From Streptomyces fulvoviolaceus (GTDB lineage: Bacteria > Actinomycetota > Actinomycetes > Streptomycetales > Streptomycetaceae), in assembly GCF_000718165.1 (NCBI RefSeq), contig NZ_JOEY01000032.1, positions 79,760 through 143,759 of the forward strand: a DNA stretch of 64,000 nt. Reading direction: 5' to 3'. The translations under genes were made by a program, and so were the position numbers. The notes beneath the pieces are model-generated. The model did no database searches, was not told the origin of the DNA, and saw nothing but the letters and a program-made list of their open reading frames with translations. Positions 1 to 8,435 of the stretch are shown in pieces. Every line of letters begins with the position of its first letter. Position 1 is the stretch's first letter.

Positions 1-59
1 TGCTTTCCGACGGGCGCGCATTCCCCATGCCGTCCTGCGGCTTGGAAGGAATTGGTCCA

Positions 60-1913
60 GTGCAATCCGCTCACCCCCCGCGCCCTCCGTACCCGCCGCG
101 ACCCGGATCGACCCCCGGCGAGTCCGACCGCAATCTCGTCGCCCGGCTGGGTGCAACCGACGCGGACGCCCATGCCGTCGCCCTGCTGATGGCGCGGCAC
201 TGGCGGGCCACCTACGAATACTCGGTCATTTGCCTTGCCTCTTCCGCGAGTTCGGCTTCCATGACGGCCGCCGCGGCTTTTCGCCGGGTGCTCGGGAGGG
301 CGCGCGACGGCGCCCTGCGCCCGCAACTCCTCATGGCGGTTCGGGACACCGTCAAGGAGTGGGCCGCGGACGACGGCATTTCCGATGTTCTGCCGGAACT
401 CCGCAAACCGACCGGCGGTCGGGGACTGCGCGCGGCGCGATCGTTCACGCCCGAAAGGCGGCAGCTCGCCGAGCGCGCATTCCGGGCCCTTCCGGGCGCT
501 TCCCAATGCCTGCTGTGGCACACGGAGGTCGAGGCCGAGCCCATATCCGTACCGGCCGGTCTGCTGGGAGTGGATGCCGGCCGTGCGGCGGCCGCCCTGG
601 AGCAGGCACGCGACCAATTCCGGGCCGGTTGTGTACGCGCCCACCGGGAACTCGCACCCACCCGGGAATGCCGCTTCTACAACCGTCTCCTCGACGTCCC
701 GATTCGCCGGGGCGGAGCCCTGCTGCCCGATGTGCAACAGCATCTGGCGGAATGCCGGTACTGCCGGCACGCCGCCGAACAGCTCAGCCACTTCGAGGGC
801 GGCCTCGAAGTGCTGCTCGCCGAAACGGTGCTCGGCTGGGGCGCCCACCGCTATCTCGAATCACGCCCCGGCCGCAGCACCGACCGGGAAACGCCCGCCC
901 TGCCCGGGACCGCCCGCCCGCGAGCCGGCGGACGCCATCGCCCGGCACCGGCCGGATTCCTCGACCGGCCGAGCGGACACCGCAAAGCCGTCCTCGTGGG
1001 CGCCGGTCTCGTCTCCCTCGCCCTGCTCGCCACGGTGCTCGTCACCAAGGGCTGGTCCGAGGACAACGGTGTCCCCGGCCCCGACGCCACCTGGGGCGCG
1101 CCGAGCGGCGCCACCGCACGGCCCGGCACGGCGGACGGCTCGCAGTCCGCCGGATCCCCGTCCGCCGCCTCGGTGGGCACCCCGGTGGAGGTCGGACACG
1201 GCAGGCTGCGCAACACCGGCGACGGGCTGTGCCTCGACGTGCGTGACGGCAGGCCCGAGGACGGTGCCGAGGCCGTGCTGGCGGAGTGCTCCGCCGCCGG
1301 GTCCCAGCAGTGGTCGTACCAGGACGACGGGCTGCTGCGCAGCGCGACCGACCCCAGGCTCTGCCTCGACGCGGACGAGGACGAGGAGTCGGTCGTGGTC
1401 GCCGACTGCCTGGCGCACTCGGGCGAGGTGCGCTACGACCTCACGGTGCGGGGCGAGCTCCTGCTGCGTGGGGGAGGCGCCGGAAAGCGGCTGCTCGTCG
1501 CGCCCGGCAAGGGGAAGTCCGTGGTCGTCACGGAACGGGACGGATCCGAGGGGCAGCGGTGGCTGCTGGAAGCCGCGCTGGACTCCGGAACCGGTGACTC
1601 GGGGGCGTCGGGGCAGGGCACGCGGCCGCCGGAAAGCGGGACGCCCGACCGCCCCTCCGAGAAGCCCGACGCGCCGAACCTCGCCCCGGCGTCCCCGCCC
1701 GGCAGCGAGGACCTGCGCAAGGCTCCCGATGCCCAGCAGGGCGAGCCGGGGGTTCCGCCCGAGCAGTTCGAGACGCGGGCCGCCCAGGTCGATGCGGAAT
1801 CCGAGCCGACCACGCCCGTCGAGGAAGTGGGCGACCTGGTGGGGGACGTCCTGGGCGCCGCGACGTCGGCCGCCGCTCCCGTCACGACGACCCTTGAGTC
1901 GGTCCTGCGCTGA
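60..1913 (+). CDS. Sigma-like / zinc-finger / TM / ricin lectin membrane protein
   Basis: 617 aa from a GTG at 60, chosen over the ATG at 27 because GGAAGGA at 44-50 sits 9 nt upstream of the GTG. Residues about 15-215 look like a degenerate ECF sigma factor: a helical region-2-like part, then a region-4-like part that includes FRALPGASQCLLWH. A zinc-finger anti-sigma signature follows (His228-x3-Cys232-x2-Cys235), then a Pro/Arg-rich linker, one membrane helix at about 308-327, and an outside ricin-type beta-trefoil at about 379-500 with GLCLDV and QRW repeats. The C-terminal 110 residues are low-complexity Pro/Ser/Glu. I infer a type II membrane protein that could couple sugar binding outside to transcription inside. 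The sigma assignment is by pattern only; the lectin and TM calls are firmer. Confidence 0.78.
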   Translation: MQSAHPPRPPYPPRPGSTPGESDRNLVARLGATDADAHAVALLMARHWRATYEYSVICLASSASSASMTAAAAFRRVLGRARDGALRPQLLMAVRDTVKEWAADDGISDVLPELRKPTGGRGLRAARSFTPERRQLAERAFRALPGASQCLLWHTEVEAEPISVPAGLLGVDAGRAAAALEQARDQFRAGCVRAHRELAPTRECRFYNRLLDVPIRRGGALLPDVQQHLAECRYCRHAAEQLSHFEGGLEVLLAETVLGWGAHRYLESRPGRSTDRETPALPGTARPRAGGRHRPAPAGFLDRPSGHRKAVLVGAGLVSLALLATVLVTKGWSEDNGVPGPDATWGAPSGATARPGTADGSQSAGSPSAASVGTPVEVGHGRLRNTGDGLCLDVRDGRPEDGAEAVLAECSAAGSQQWSYQDDGLLRSATDPRLCLDADEDEESVVVADCLAHSGEVRYDLTVRGELLLRGGGAGKRLLVAPGKGKSVVVTERDGSEGQRWLLEAALDSGTGDSGASGQGTRPPESGTPDRPSEKPDAPNLAPASPPGSEDLRKAPDAQQGEPGVPPEQFETRAAQVDAESEPTTPVEEVGDLVGDVLGAATSAAAPVTTTLESVLR

Positions 1914-1925
1914 TCCGAGCTCGTT

Positions 1926-1963
1926 CGGGGCCACCCGCCGGGGTGGCCCCGCTTTCGTTTCTT
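1926..1963 (+). terminator. Rho-independent terminator after the ricin gene
   Basis: A perfect 11-bp inverted repeat (CGGGGCCACCC at 1926-1936 and its complement at 1941-1951, loop GCCG) is followed by the pyrimidine-rich tail CTTTCGTTTCTT. It begins 12 nt after the stop codon of the lectin gene and separates it from the GH3 promoter. Confidence 0.85.
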
Positions 1964-1994
1964 GGCGGCACCCGGTCGATTTCTGTTCGGTTGA

Positions 1995-2023
1995 TTGACA
2001 CGAGTCACTCGCGGTCATAGTTT
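1995..2023 (+). promoter_or_regulatory. Sigma-70-type promoter of the GH3 gene, with internal palindrome
   Basis: TTGACA at 1995-2000, a 17-bp spacer, and TAGTTT at 2018-2023. This is close to the consensus for the main vegetative sigma factor. The spacer begins with the 11-bp palindrome CGAGTCACTCG (2001-2011), well placed for a repressor. Predicted transcription start is near 2030, giving a leader of about 135 nt. Confidence 0.75.
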
Positions 2024-2164
2024 CCCCGGCGCGCCGATGGTGTCCAACGAAGCGTCAAGTCCGTCCTGCCGCATAGTGCGTTCAGAGGACGAACGCAGAC
2101 CGGGACGCCGGGGCGTATCCGCGGTTCACATCGTCGTGCCCGCACACCGAAGGAGTGACGGCCC

Positions 2165-4636
2165 GTGTCCGACACTGTTTCCACCGTCTCCCGGCGATCC
2201 GCCCTGCGTCTGCTGGGCGGCGCGATCGCCGTCGCCGCGGCCGCCACCAGCGGTCTCACGCCTCCCGCGCACGCGCTGGACAGACCCGACCAGGCGGCCG
2301 GCCCCCGCGTCGAGGGTCTCCTCGCCGGACTCACCCTCGACGAGAAGATCTCCCTCCTGCACGGCGCCACCGACCCCGACTCCCTCGGCCAGGCGGGCTA
2401 CGTCCCCGGAGTGAAACGCCTCGGCATCCCGCCCCTCCGGCTCGCCGACGGCCCGGCCGGTGTCCGCGTCACGAAGCACGCCACCGCCCTGCCCGCCCCC
2501 GTCCTGCTGGCCGCCGCCTTCGACCCGGACCTGGCCCACCGCTACGGCCGGGTCATCGGACACGAAGGTCGCGCCCTCGGCCAGGACGTCCTGCTCTCCC
2601 CGATGGTCAACCTGATCCGCACCCCCTACGCGGGCCGCAACTTCGAGACCTTCAGCGAGGATCCGCTGCTCGCCTCCGACCTGGTCGCCGCCGAGATCGA
2701 GGGCATCCAGGGCGAGGGTCTCGTCGCGACCGTCAAGCACTACGCGATGAACAACCAGGAGCAGGACCGCATGTCGATCGACGTGCGCGTCGACGAGCAG
2801 ACCATGCACGAACTCGAACTGCGCGGCTTCGAGGCGGCCGTCGGCGTCGGCACGGGCGCGGTGATGGGCGCCTACAACAAGGTCAACGGCACCTTCGCCT
2901 GCGAGAGCAAGACCCTGCTCACCGACATCCTGCGCGGCCGGTGGGGCTTCGACGGCTGGGTGATGACCGACTGGTTCGCCGCTCACAGCACGAAAGAGGC
3001 CCTCGTCGCCGGCCTCGACATGGAGATGCCCGACGGCACGTATTTCGGTACGGCGCTCAAGTCGGCCGTGCAGAACGGCAGCGTGTCCGAGCGCTACGTC
3101 GACCGTGCCGTACGCCGCATCCTCTCCGTCATGGACCGCTTCGGCCTGCTCGACGGCAGCGCCCCGCCGCGCCCCGACCGGGACGCGAAGGCGGGCGCGG
3201 CCGTCGCCCTGGAGGTCGCCAAGGCGGGCGCCACCCTGCTGCGCAACGAACGCCACACCCTGCCGCTGACCGGCCGGGGCGGCATCGCCGTGATCGGCCC
3301 GACCGGCACGCTGCCCTTCGTGAGCGGCGGCGGCAGCGCCCATGTCGTCCCGGACCACGCCGACAGCCCGCTCGACGTCATCAAGTCCCGTGTCGCGAAG
3401 GTGACTTACACAATGGGCGAGGACCTCTTCGGGAAGGCGATCCCCGCAGCCTCCCTGAGCCCCGCCTTCGACACCGAGGCACAGCAGGTGGGCGCAGGAA
3501 AGACCTGGACCTACGACGGGACGCTCACAGTCTCCGACGCCGACGAGTGGACCTTCGTCCTGCACTTCTCGGCCGCGCCGACCGCACGCCCCAAGGTGCT
3601 CCTCGACGGTGAGGAACTCTTCCCGCTCGCCCCCGGCTACGGCGAGTACTTCTCCGGCGGCCTGGTCTCCGCCGCACCCGACGGCCTGTCCGTCCGCCGA
3701 AAGACGCTCAGCCTCACCAAGGGCGCCCACACGCTGCAGATCACCGCTCAGGGAGGGGACGCCGGACAGCTGTTCCGGCTGCGGCGCATCACCGGCGCGA
3801 CCCGGGCGCAGGACGTCGCCGAGGCGGTGAAGGCGGCGCGCTCCGCCCGTGACGTCGTCCTCTTCGCCTACGAGGACGCGACCGAGGGCCAGGACCGGAC
3901 GACCGTCGCGCTCCCGGGCAACCAGAACCGGCTGATCGAGGCCGTGGCGGCGGCCAACCCGCGCACCACCGTCGTCCTGAACACCTCGTCCTCGACCTCG
4001 ATGCCCTGGCTGCGGAGCACCGGCGCCGTGCTCCAGATGTACTACCCGGGCCAGGAGGGCGCGGCCGCCACCGCCGCCGTCCTGTTCGGCGACTGCGACC
4101 CCGGCGGCCGCCTCACCCAGTCCTTCCCGGCCGACGACGCCCACCACCCGGTCGCCGGCGACCCCCTCCGTTACCCCGGAGTGGACGGCACCGAGGAGTA
4201 CTCGGAGGGCATCCACGCCGGCTACCGCTGGTACGACGCCGAGGGAGTGCGGCCCCTGTTCCCCTTCGGTCACGGGCTGTCGTACACCTCCTTCTCGTAC
4301 GACGACCTGTCGGCGCGATGGCACCGCCAAGGCCTCGACGTCAGCCTCACCGTCCACAACACCGGGCCGCGCGCGGGAGTCGCCGTGCCTCAGGTGTACG
4401 TCGGCCCCTCGCCGGACCTCCAACTCGACCAGGCTGTACGGGTGTTGGCCGGGTACCGGCGGCTCGTCCTGCGACCGGGGGAGCGGCGGCGGGTCACCGT
4501 GCGGGTGGCGGCGCGGACGCTGTCCTCGTGGGATGCGAAGCGCCATGGGTGGGCGCTGGGCACCGGTCGGCGTTCCGTGTGGGTCGGGGCGTCGGCGGGG
4601 GATCTGCGGATGCGGACGAGCGTGAAGGTGGGCTAG
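2165..4636 (+). CDS. Secreted GH3 beta-glucosidase with PA14 insert
   Basis: 823 aa glycoside hydrolase family 3 enzyme that removes terminal beta-linked glucose or related sugars. A Tat-type signal peptide is visible (SRRSALRLLGG, hydrophobic stretch, cut near AHA at about 36-38). The N-terminal (beta/alpha)8 domain carries KHYAMNNQEQDR and the nucleophile motif GWVMTDW (Asp269). The second domain is split by a PA14-like segment at about 440-545, and a fibronectin III-like domain follows (about 735-820). The PA14 insert is typical of GH3 enzymes with altered chain-length preference. GTG start with AAGGAG upstream. It is transcribed alone from the promoter at 1995-2023. Substrate cannot be read from sequence. 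Confidence 0.93.
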   Translation: MSDTVSTVSRRSALRLLGGAIAVAAAATSGLTPPAHALDRPDQAAGPRVEGLLAGLTLDEKISLLHGATDPDSLGQAGYVPGVKRLGIPPLRLADGPAGVRVTKHATALPAPVLLAAAFDPDLAHRYGRVIGHEGRALGQDVLLSPMVNLIRTPYAGRNFETFSEDPLLASDLVAAEIEGIQGEGLVATVKHYAMNNQEQDRMSIDVRVDEQTMHELELRGFEAAVGVGTGAVMGAYNKVNGTFACESKTLLTDILRGRWGFDGWVMTDWFAAHSTKEALVAGLDMEMPDGTYFGTALKSAVQNGSVSERYVDRAVRRILSVMDRFGLLDGSAPPRPDRDAKAGAAVALEVAKAGATLLRNERHTLPLTGRGGIAVIGPTGTLPFVSGGGSAHVVPDHADSPLDVIKSRVAKVTYTMGEDLFGKAIPAASLSPAFDTEAQQVGAGKTWTYDGTLTVSDADEWTFVLHFSAAPTARPKVLLDGEELFPLAPGYGEYFSGGLVSAAPDGLSVRRKTLSLTKGAHTLQITAQGGDAGQLFRLRRITGATRAQDVAEAVKAARSARDVVLFAYEDATEGQDRTTVALPGNQNRLIEAVAAANPRTTVVLNTSSSTSMPWLRSTGAVLQMYYPGQEGAAATAAVLFGDCDPGGRLTQSFPADDAHHPVAGDPLRYPGVDGTEEYSEGIHAGYRWYDAEGVRPLFPFGHGLSYTSFSYDDLSARWHRQGLDVSLTVHNTGPRAGVAVPQVYVGPSPDLQLDQAVRVLAGYRRLVLRPGERRRVTVRVAARTLSSWDAKRHGWALGTGRRSVWVGASAGDLRMRTSVKVG

Positions 4637-4720
4637 GCGACCCGGTACGCTTCCCGGGGTGCGCGCCCGTTCGGGCGCGCACCCCGGGAATTGCAGGACG
4701 TTGATCGGGAGGAACCGGCG

Positions 4721-5365
4721 TTGCACGTCCAGGAGTGGCTCGACACAGTGCCCGCGGCGGCCGTCTATGCCCTGGTGGGACTGGTCATCGGTCTGGAGAG
4801 CCTGGGCATTCCGCTGCCCGGCGAGATCATTCTGGTCTCGGCGGCCCTGCTGTCCTCGCAGCACGCGGGCATCGACCCGGTGGTCCTCGGCGCCTGCGCC
4901 AGCGTCGGCGCGATCGTCGGCGACTCCATCGGCTACGCCATCGGCCGCAAGGGCGGGCGACCGCTGCTCGCCTGGCTCGGGAACAAGTTCCCCAAGCACT
5001 TCAGCGAAGGTCACATCGCCACGGCGGAGCGGTCCTTCGAGAAGTGGGGCATGTGGGCGGTGTTCTTCGGCCGCTTCGTCGCCCTGCTGCGGATCTTCGC
5101 GGGGCCGCTGGCGGGCGTGCTGCGGATGCCGTACTGGAAGTTCCTGATCGCCAACGTGTTCGGCGGGATCCTGTGGGCGGGCGGGACGACGGCGGTCATC
5201 TATTACGTGGGCATCGTCGCCGAGTCGTGGCTGAAGAGGTTCTCGTGGCTCGGCTTGGTGGCGGCCGTGCTGATCGGCCTCACTTCAATGCTGGTACTGA
5301 AGCGCAAGGCGAAGAAGGTCCAGTCCGAGCAGCAGGAGACGGAACCGGCCCTCGCCGGCGACTGA
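4721..5365 (+). CDS. DedA family membrane protein
   Basis: 214 aa from a TTG at 4721; GGGAGGA at 4707-4712 is 8 nt upstream, and the upstream TTG at 4691 has no ribosome site. It has about five hydrophobic segments and the DedA/SNARE-associated signature: GIPLPGEIILVSAA near the N-terminus and FGRFVALLRIFAGPLAG in the centre. DedA proteins are lipid scramblases or transporters tied to membrane homeostasis and polyprenyl-phosphate recycling. The C-terminus is a short basic tail (LKRKAKK). It stands alone between the GH3 gene and a convergent beta-helix gene. Confidence 0.92.
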   Translation: MHVQEWLDTVPAAAVYALVGLVIGLESLGIPLPGEIILVSAALLSSQHAGIDPVVLGACASVGAIVGDSIGYAIGRKGGRPLLAWLGNKFPKHFSEGHIATAERSFEKWGMWAVFFGRFVALLRIFAGPLAGVLRMPYWKFLIANVFGGILWAGGTTAVIYYVGIVAESWLKRFSWLGLVAAVLIGLTSMLVLKRKAKKVQSEQQETEPALAGD

Positions 5366-5372
5366 CCCCCCC

Positions 5373-5447
5373 CAGGGGCGCGGGGCTGTGACATTGTGCG
5401 GCTCCGCCGCGTGGGCGCGACGGCCCCCACCGCCCTGCAGCCGCGAC
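5373..5447 (+). repeat. Dispersed structured intergenic repeat, copy A
   Basis: This begins with AGGGGCGCGGGGCTG and contains the core hairpin GCGGC-TCC-GCCGC and then GTGGGCGCGAC. The same element occurs, diverged, at 29241-29322 (reverse), 47836-47950 and 53507-53580. It fills the space between the convergent dedA and carbonic-anhydrase-like genes, so it may also act as a bidirectional terminator. Confidence 0.75.
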
Positions 5448-5452
5448 ACGAC

Positions 5453-5980
5453 CTATCCATGCACCTCGTGATGCGCCTTCGCCAAGTCCGCGTAATGAGT
5501 CCCGTTCAGGGTGACCCCCTGACGCTCCTCCTCGGTCAGCTCCCGCCGGACCTTGGCGGGGACGCCGGCCACGAGTGAACCGGGCGGCACCCGCATCCCC
5601 TGCGGCACCAGCGCCTGCGCCGCCACCAGCGACCCCGCCCCGATCACCGCGCCGTTCAGCACCGTCGCGCCCATGCCGATCAGGCAGTCGTCCTCGACCG
5701 TCGCCCCGTGCACCACCGCGTTGTGGCCGACGGAGACCCGCTCGCCGATCGTCACGGGGAACCCCGGATCCGCATGCAGCGTGCAGTTGTCCTGGACGTT
5801 GCTCTGGGCGCCGACGGAGATCCGCTCGACGTCGCCGCGCAGCACCGCGCCGTACCAGACGCTCGCGCCCGCCTCCAGGGTCACGTCCCCGATCACCGAG
5901 GCCGTGGGCGCCACGAACGCCCCCTCGTCGATCTTCGGTTCCCTGCCGCCGATGCCGGTGATCAACGCCTTGTGCGCCAT
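5453..5980 (-). CDS. Gamma carbonic anhydrase-like hexapeptide protein
   Basis: 175 aa from the ATG at 5980, preceded by CAGGAGGCGAG; the 13 extra upstream codons lack a site. It is a left-handed beta-helix of repeated hexapeptides (VAPTAS, VIGDVT, VWYGAV). The metal-site pattern of gamma carbonic anhydrases is present: His in CTLHAD, and two His in GHNAVVHGA. The catalytic glutamates of true Cam enzymes are not clear, as is usual for the YrdA/PaaY/CaiE branch, so hydration of CO2 is not assured. It ends 6 nt from a dispersed repeat. Confidence 0.9.
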   Translation of the reverse strand: MAHKALITGIGGREPKIDEGAFVAPTASVIGDVTLEAGASVWYGAVLRGDVERISVGAQSNVQDNCTLHADPGFPVTIGERVSVGHNAVVHGATVEDDCLIGMGATVLNGAVIGAGSLVAAQALVPQGMRVPPGSLVAGVPAKVRRELTEEERQGVTLNGTHYADLAKAHHEVHG

Positions 5981-6086
5981 CTCGCCTCCTGGTCCTCGAT
6001 ACCTCAGACCGTACGCCACCTCTGTGGGGCGAAGATCACAGCCCTCCGGCGCGGTGGCCCCACCTCATGCTGAGTACGGTGACCAC

Positions 6087-6842
6087 GTGCCGAAGCGCAA
6101 GAACACGTTCTCATCCTGGCGACGCCGACAGGCGCAGCGCGCCGTCCACGCGGGCTGGGCCTGGGTGCAGCGCACGGGCTCGGTGACGGCCAAGAACCCC
6201 GGCCGCTTCCACTTCGGCTCGATCGGCGAAGCCACCCGGCTGGCCTTCCCGCTCGGCACGGTCTTCGGCGAACCCTGGATCCACCTCGGCTCCCACTGCA
6301 TCGTCGGCGAACAGGTCACCCTCACCGCCGGGCTCATGCCCGACCTGGACCTCGGCCCCGACCCGATCCTGCGCATCGGCGACGGCGTCGTCCTGGGCCG
6401 CGGCAGCCATGTCATCGCCGACACGACGGTCACCATCGGCAGCGACTGCTACTTCGGGCCGTACGTCTACGTCACGTCCACGAACCACTCCTACGACGAT
6501 CCGCACGAGCCCATCGGCAAGCAGTGGCCGCGGATGGAGCCGGTGGAGATCGGGTCGGGGTGCTGGATCGGCACCGGCGCGGTGATCCTGCCGGGCGCGC
6601 GCATCGGGCGGAACGTCGTCGTGGCCGCCGGTGCGGTGGTGCGCGGTGTGGTGCCCGACCACGCGGTGGTGGCGGGCGCGCCCGCCCGTGTCGTACGGCG
6701 TTGGACTCCCGACGACGGCTGGCAGCCGCCCCTGCGGACCCCGGCGCCGGTGCCGATACCCGAAGGGGTCACGCCGGACCAGCTGAACGCGCTGGCGCAG
6801 TTGGACGAGGAGACGGCGGCGAAACTCGCCGAGCTGGACTGA
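6087..6842 (+). CDS. Hexapeptide-repeat acyltransferase
   Basis: 251 aa from a GTG at 6087. No ribosome site is present; TACGGT at 6075-6080 lies 6 nt upstream, so the mRNA is probably leaderless. The N-terminus is basic (VPKRKNTFSSWRRR). Residues about 60-200 form a left-handed beta-helix with the CoA-transferase signature at its end (GSGCWIGTGAVILPGARIG, then VVAAGAVVRG and VVAGAPARVV). This matches the maltose/galactoside acetyltransferase (LacA/WbbJ) group. The acceptor is unknown; cell-wall sugars or polysaccharides are usual for the family. Confidence 0.88.
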   Translation: MPKRKNTFSSWRRRQAQRAVHAGWAWVQRTGSVTAKNPGRFHFGSIGEATRLAFPLGTVFGEPWIHLGSHCIVGEQVTLTAGLMPDLDLGPDPILRIGDGVVLGRGSHVIADTTVTIGSDCYFGPYVYVTSTNHSYDDPHEPIGKQWPRMEPVEIGSGCWIGTGAVILPGARIGRNVVVAAGAVVRGVVPDHAVVAGAPARVVRRWTPDDGWQPPLRTPAPVPIPEGVTPDQLNALAQLDEETAAKLAELD

Positions 6843-6849
6843 CTCCGAC

Positions 6850-7707
6850 TCAGCCCGTCGCCAGCAGCAGCGTGCCCACCAGGGCGAGGCCGGCGCCCGC
6901 CGCCTGGATCGCCCGCAGCCGTTCGCTGAGGAAACCGCGCGCCGCCAGGGCGGTCACCACCGGGTAGAGCGAGGCGAGCACGGCGGCCACGGTGACCGGG
7001 CCGTGCTGGGCGGCGACCGAGTAGGTGCCGTTCGCCGCGACGTCCGCGAGGCCGACGAAGGCCAGCGCCGGTAGCGAACCCCACGGGAAACCGCCCTCCG
7101 GGAGAGCCTTCGCGCCCCGCCGCACGGAGGCGTACAGGGCGACGCCGCCCACCGCCACGTTGGTCACGCGCTGCACGAAGAGCGCGAGGAACAGACCGGT
7201 GAGCGTCGTCGACGCCTCCGCGATCAGCGCGAAGACCGTGCCGAAGCCCAGCGCCGCGACCAGGGTGAGGAGGATGGTCTGCCGCTGCACCGGGGCGCCT
7301 CGCAGCTGAGGCCCGCCCGCGAGGACGACACCGGCGACGGCGACCGCGATGCCCGCGACCTGCAGGAGTCCGGGGCGCTCGCCGAGGAAGAGGCCCACGC
7401 CCACGGGAACCGCGACGCTCAGGGTGGCGAGCGGGGAGACGACCCCCATCGGCCCCTGGGCGAGCGCCTTGTAGAAGCAGAGCAGGGCGACGGGCCCCAC
7501 CAGACCGGCCGCGAACGCGAACCACAGCAGCGGACCGGCCTCGCTCCAGCCGCCGGTGGCGACGACGATCGCGCCGAGCACGACCGCCGCGATGCCCTGG
7601 GAGACGACGACCACCGTGAGCGCCGGGGACCGTCGGGTCAGCAGTCCGCCGCCGAAGTCGGCCAGACCCCACAGCAGGCTGGTGGCCAGGGCGAAGAATG
7701 CTGTCAC
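6850..7707 (-). CDS. EamA/DMT family exporter
   Basis: 285 aa from a GTG at 7707 with GAGG 6 nt upstream. About ten membrane helices form two EamA repeats; the first starts at ATSLLWGLADFGGG and the second at VAALGFGTVFALI. The conserved ends of each repeat (LASLYPVVTALAARGFLSERL) are intact. Drug/metabolite transporters of this type export amino acids, drugs or small metabolites. The gene is divergent from an XRE-cupin regulator and the shared 124-bp region holds duplicated operators, so that regulator probably controls it. Confidence 0.92.
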   Translation of the reverse strand: MTAFFALATSLLWGLADFGGGLLTRRSPALTVVVVSQGIAAVVLGAIVVATGGWSEAGPLLWFAFAAGLVGPVALLCFYKALAQGPMGVVSPLATLSVAVPVGVGLFLGERPGLLQVAGIAVAVAGVVLAGGPQLRGAPVQRQTILLTLVAALGFGTVFALIAEASTTLTGLFLALFVQRVTNVAVGGVALYASVRRGAKALPEGGFPWGSLPALAFVGLADVAANGTYSVAAQHGPVTVAAVLASLYPVVTALAARGFLSERLRAIQAAGAGLALVGTLLLATG

Positions 7708-7724
7708 GGGTCGCCTCGCAGTAC

Positions 7725-7775
7725 AGTTCGGTGAACGATCGGGTGCACCACACCGTAGTTCAGTGAAGTGCACCC
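7725..7775. promoter_or_regulatory. Candidate duplicated operator between EamA and XRE-cupin genes
   Basis: Two 11-bp direct repeats AGTTCNGTGAA occur at 7725-7735 and 7757-7767, with starts 32 bp apart (three helical turns). Each contains the near-palindrome TTCNGTGAA. An 8-bp perfect inverted repeat, GGGTGCAC (7741-7748) and GTGCACCC (7768-7775), overlaps the second repeat. The natural ligand is the XRE-cupin regulator encoded next door. Confidence 0.55.
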
Positions 7776-7831
7776 TGTCATCCAGAATATTGACCTCTCT
7801 GGTCCCTTGTGGCCCTTACGTTGGACGGAAT

Positions 7832-8404
7832 GTGTCGGACCTCGACCTGCTGACCCAGTCCCTGGCGCGCAACGTCAAGCGCTGGCGCACCGACCGCGGC
7901 TTCACCCTGGACACGCTCGCCGCACGCGCCGGCGTCAGCCGCGGCATGCTCATCCAGATCGAGCAGGCCCGGACCAACCCGAGCCTCGGCACGGTCGTCA
8001 AGATCGGTGACGCACTCGGGATCAGCATCACCACGCTGCTCGACTACGAGCAGGGGCCCAAGGTGCGGATCGTCCCGGCCGAGCAGGTGGTACGGCTGTG
8101 GCACACCGACGCGGGCAGCTACAGCCGACTCCTGGCGGGTGCGGAGGCTCCCGGTCCGCTGGAGATGTGGGACTGGCGGCTGATGCCGGGCGAGAGCAGC
8201 GGCTCCGACCCGCACCCGCCCGGCACGGTCGAGATCGCCCACGTCACGGCCGGCGAACTGAGCCTCACCGTCGAGGGCGCGGAGTACCGCGTCCCGGCCG
8301 GCTCGAGCGTCACCTTCGAGGCCAACGCCGCGCACACGTACGCCAATCAGGGCGAGGTCCCGATGGAGATGGTGCTGGCCGTCTCGGTGCCGCCCGTGCA
8401 GTGA
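7832..8404 (+). CDS. XRE family regulator with C-terminal cupin
   Basis: 190 aa from a GTG at 7832. A helix-turn-helix of the XRE type is at about 10-64 (TLAARAGVSRGMLIQIEQ) and a single cupin barrel at about 105-185 (PGTVEIAHVTAGELSLTVEG, then ANAAHTYANQG). In this family the cupin senses a small ligand and the protein represses a neighbouring transporter or catabolic gene. The divergent EamA exporter is the likely target, through the repeats at 7725-7775; autoregulation is also likely. The ligand is unknown. Confidence 0.92.
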   Translation: MSDLDLLTQSLARNVKRWRTDRGFTLDTLAARAGVSRGMLIQIEQARTNPSLGTVVKIGDALGISITTLLDYEQGPKVRIVPAEQVVRLWHTDAGSYSRLLAGAEAPGPLEMWDWRLMPGESSGSDPHPPGTVEIAHVTAGELSLTVEGAEYRVPAGSSVTFEANAAHTYANQGEVPMEMVLAVSVPPVQ

Positions 8405-8435
8405 GCGGCTCAGGCCGTCCTGTTAGCGTGCCGTC

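Noticed and set aside
2126..5014. 962-codon minus-strand reading frame opposite the GH3 and dedA genes
   Set aside because: A shadow frame of very G+C-rich DNA; the product is Arg/Gly/Ala/Val-rich without domains, and the plus-strand genes have clear motifs and starts.
5553..6086. N-terminal extension of the hexapeptide acyltransferase to 5553
   Set aside because: The extension is antisense to the gamma carbonic anhydrase-like gene and has Ser/Thr/Pro-rich composition; the GTG at 6087 has a proper -10 element.
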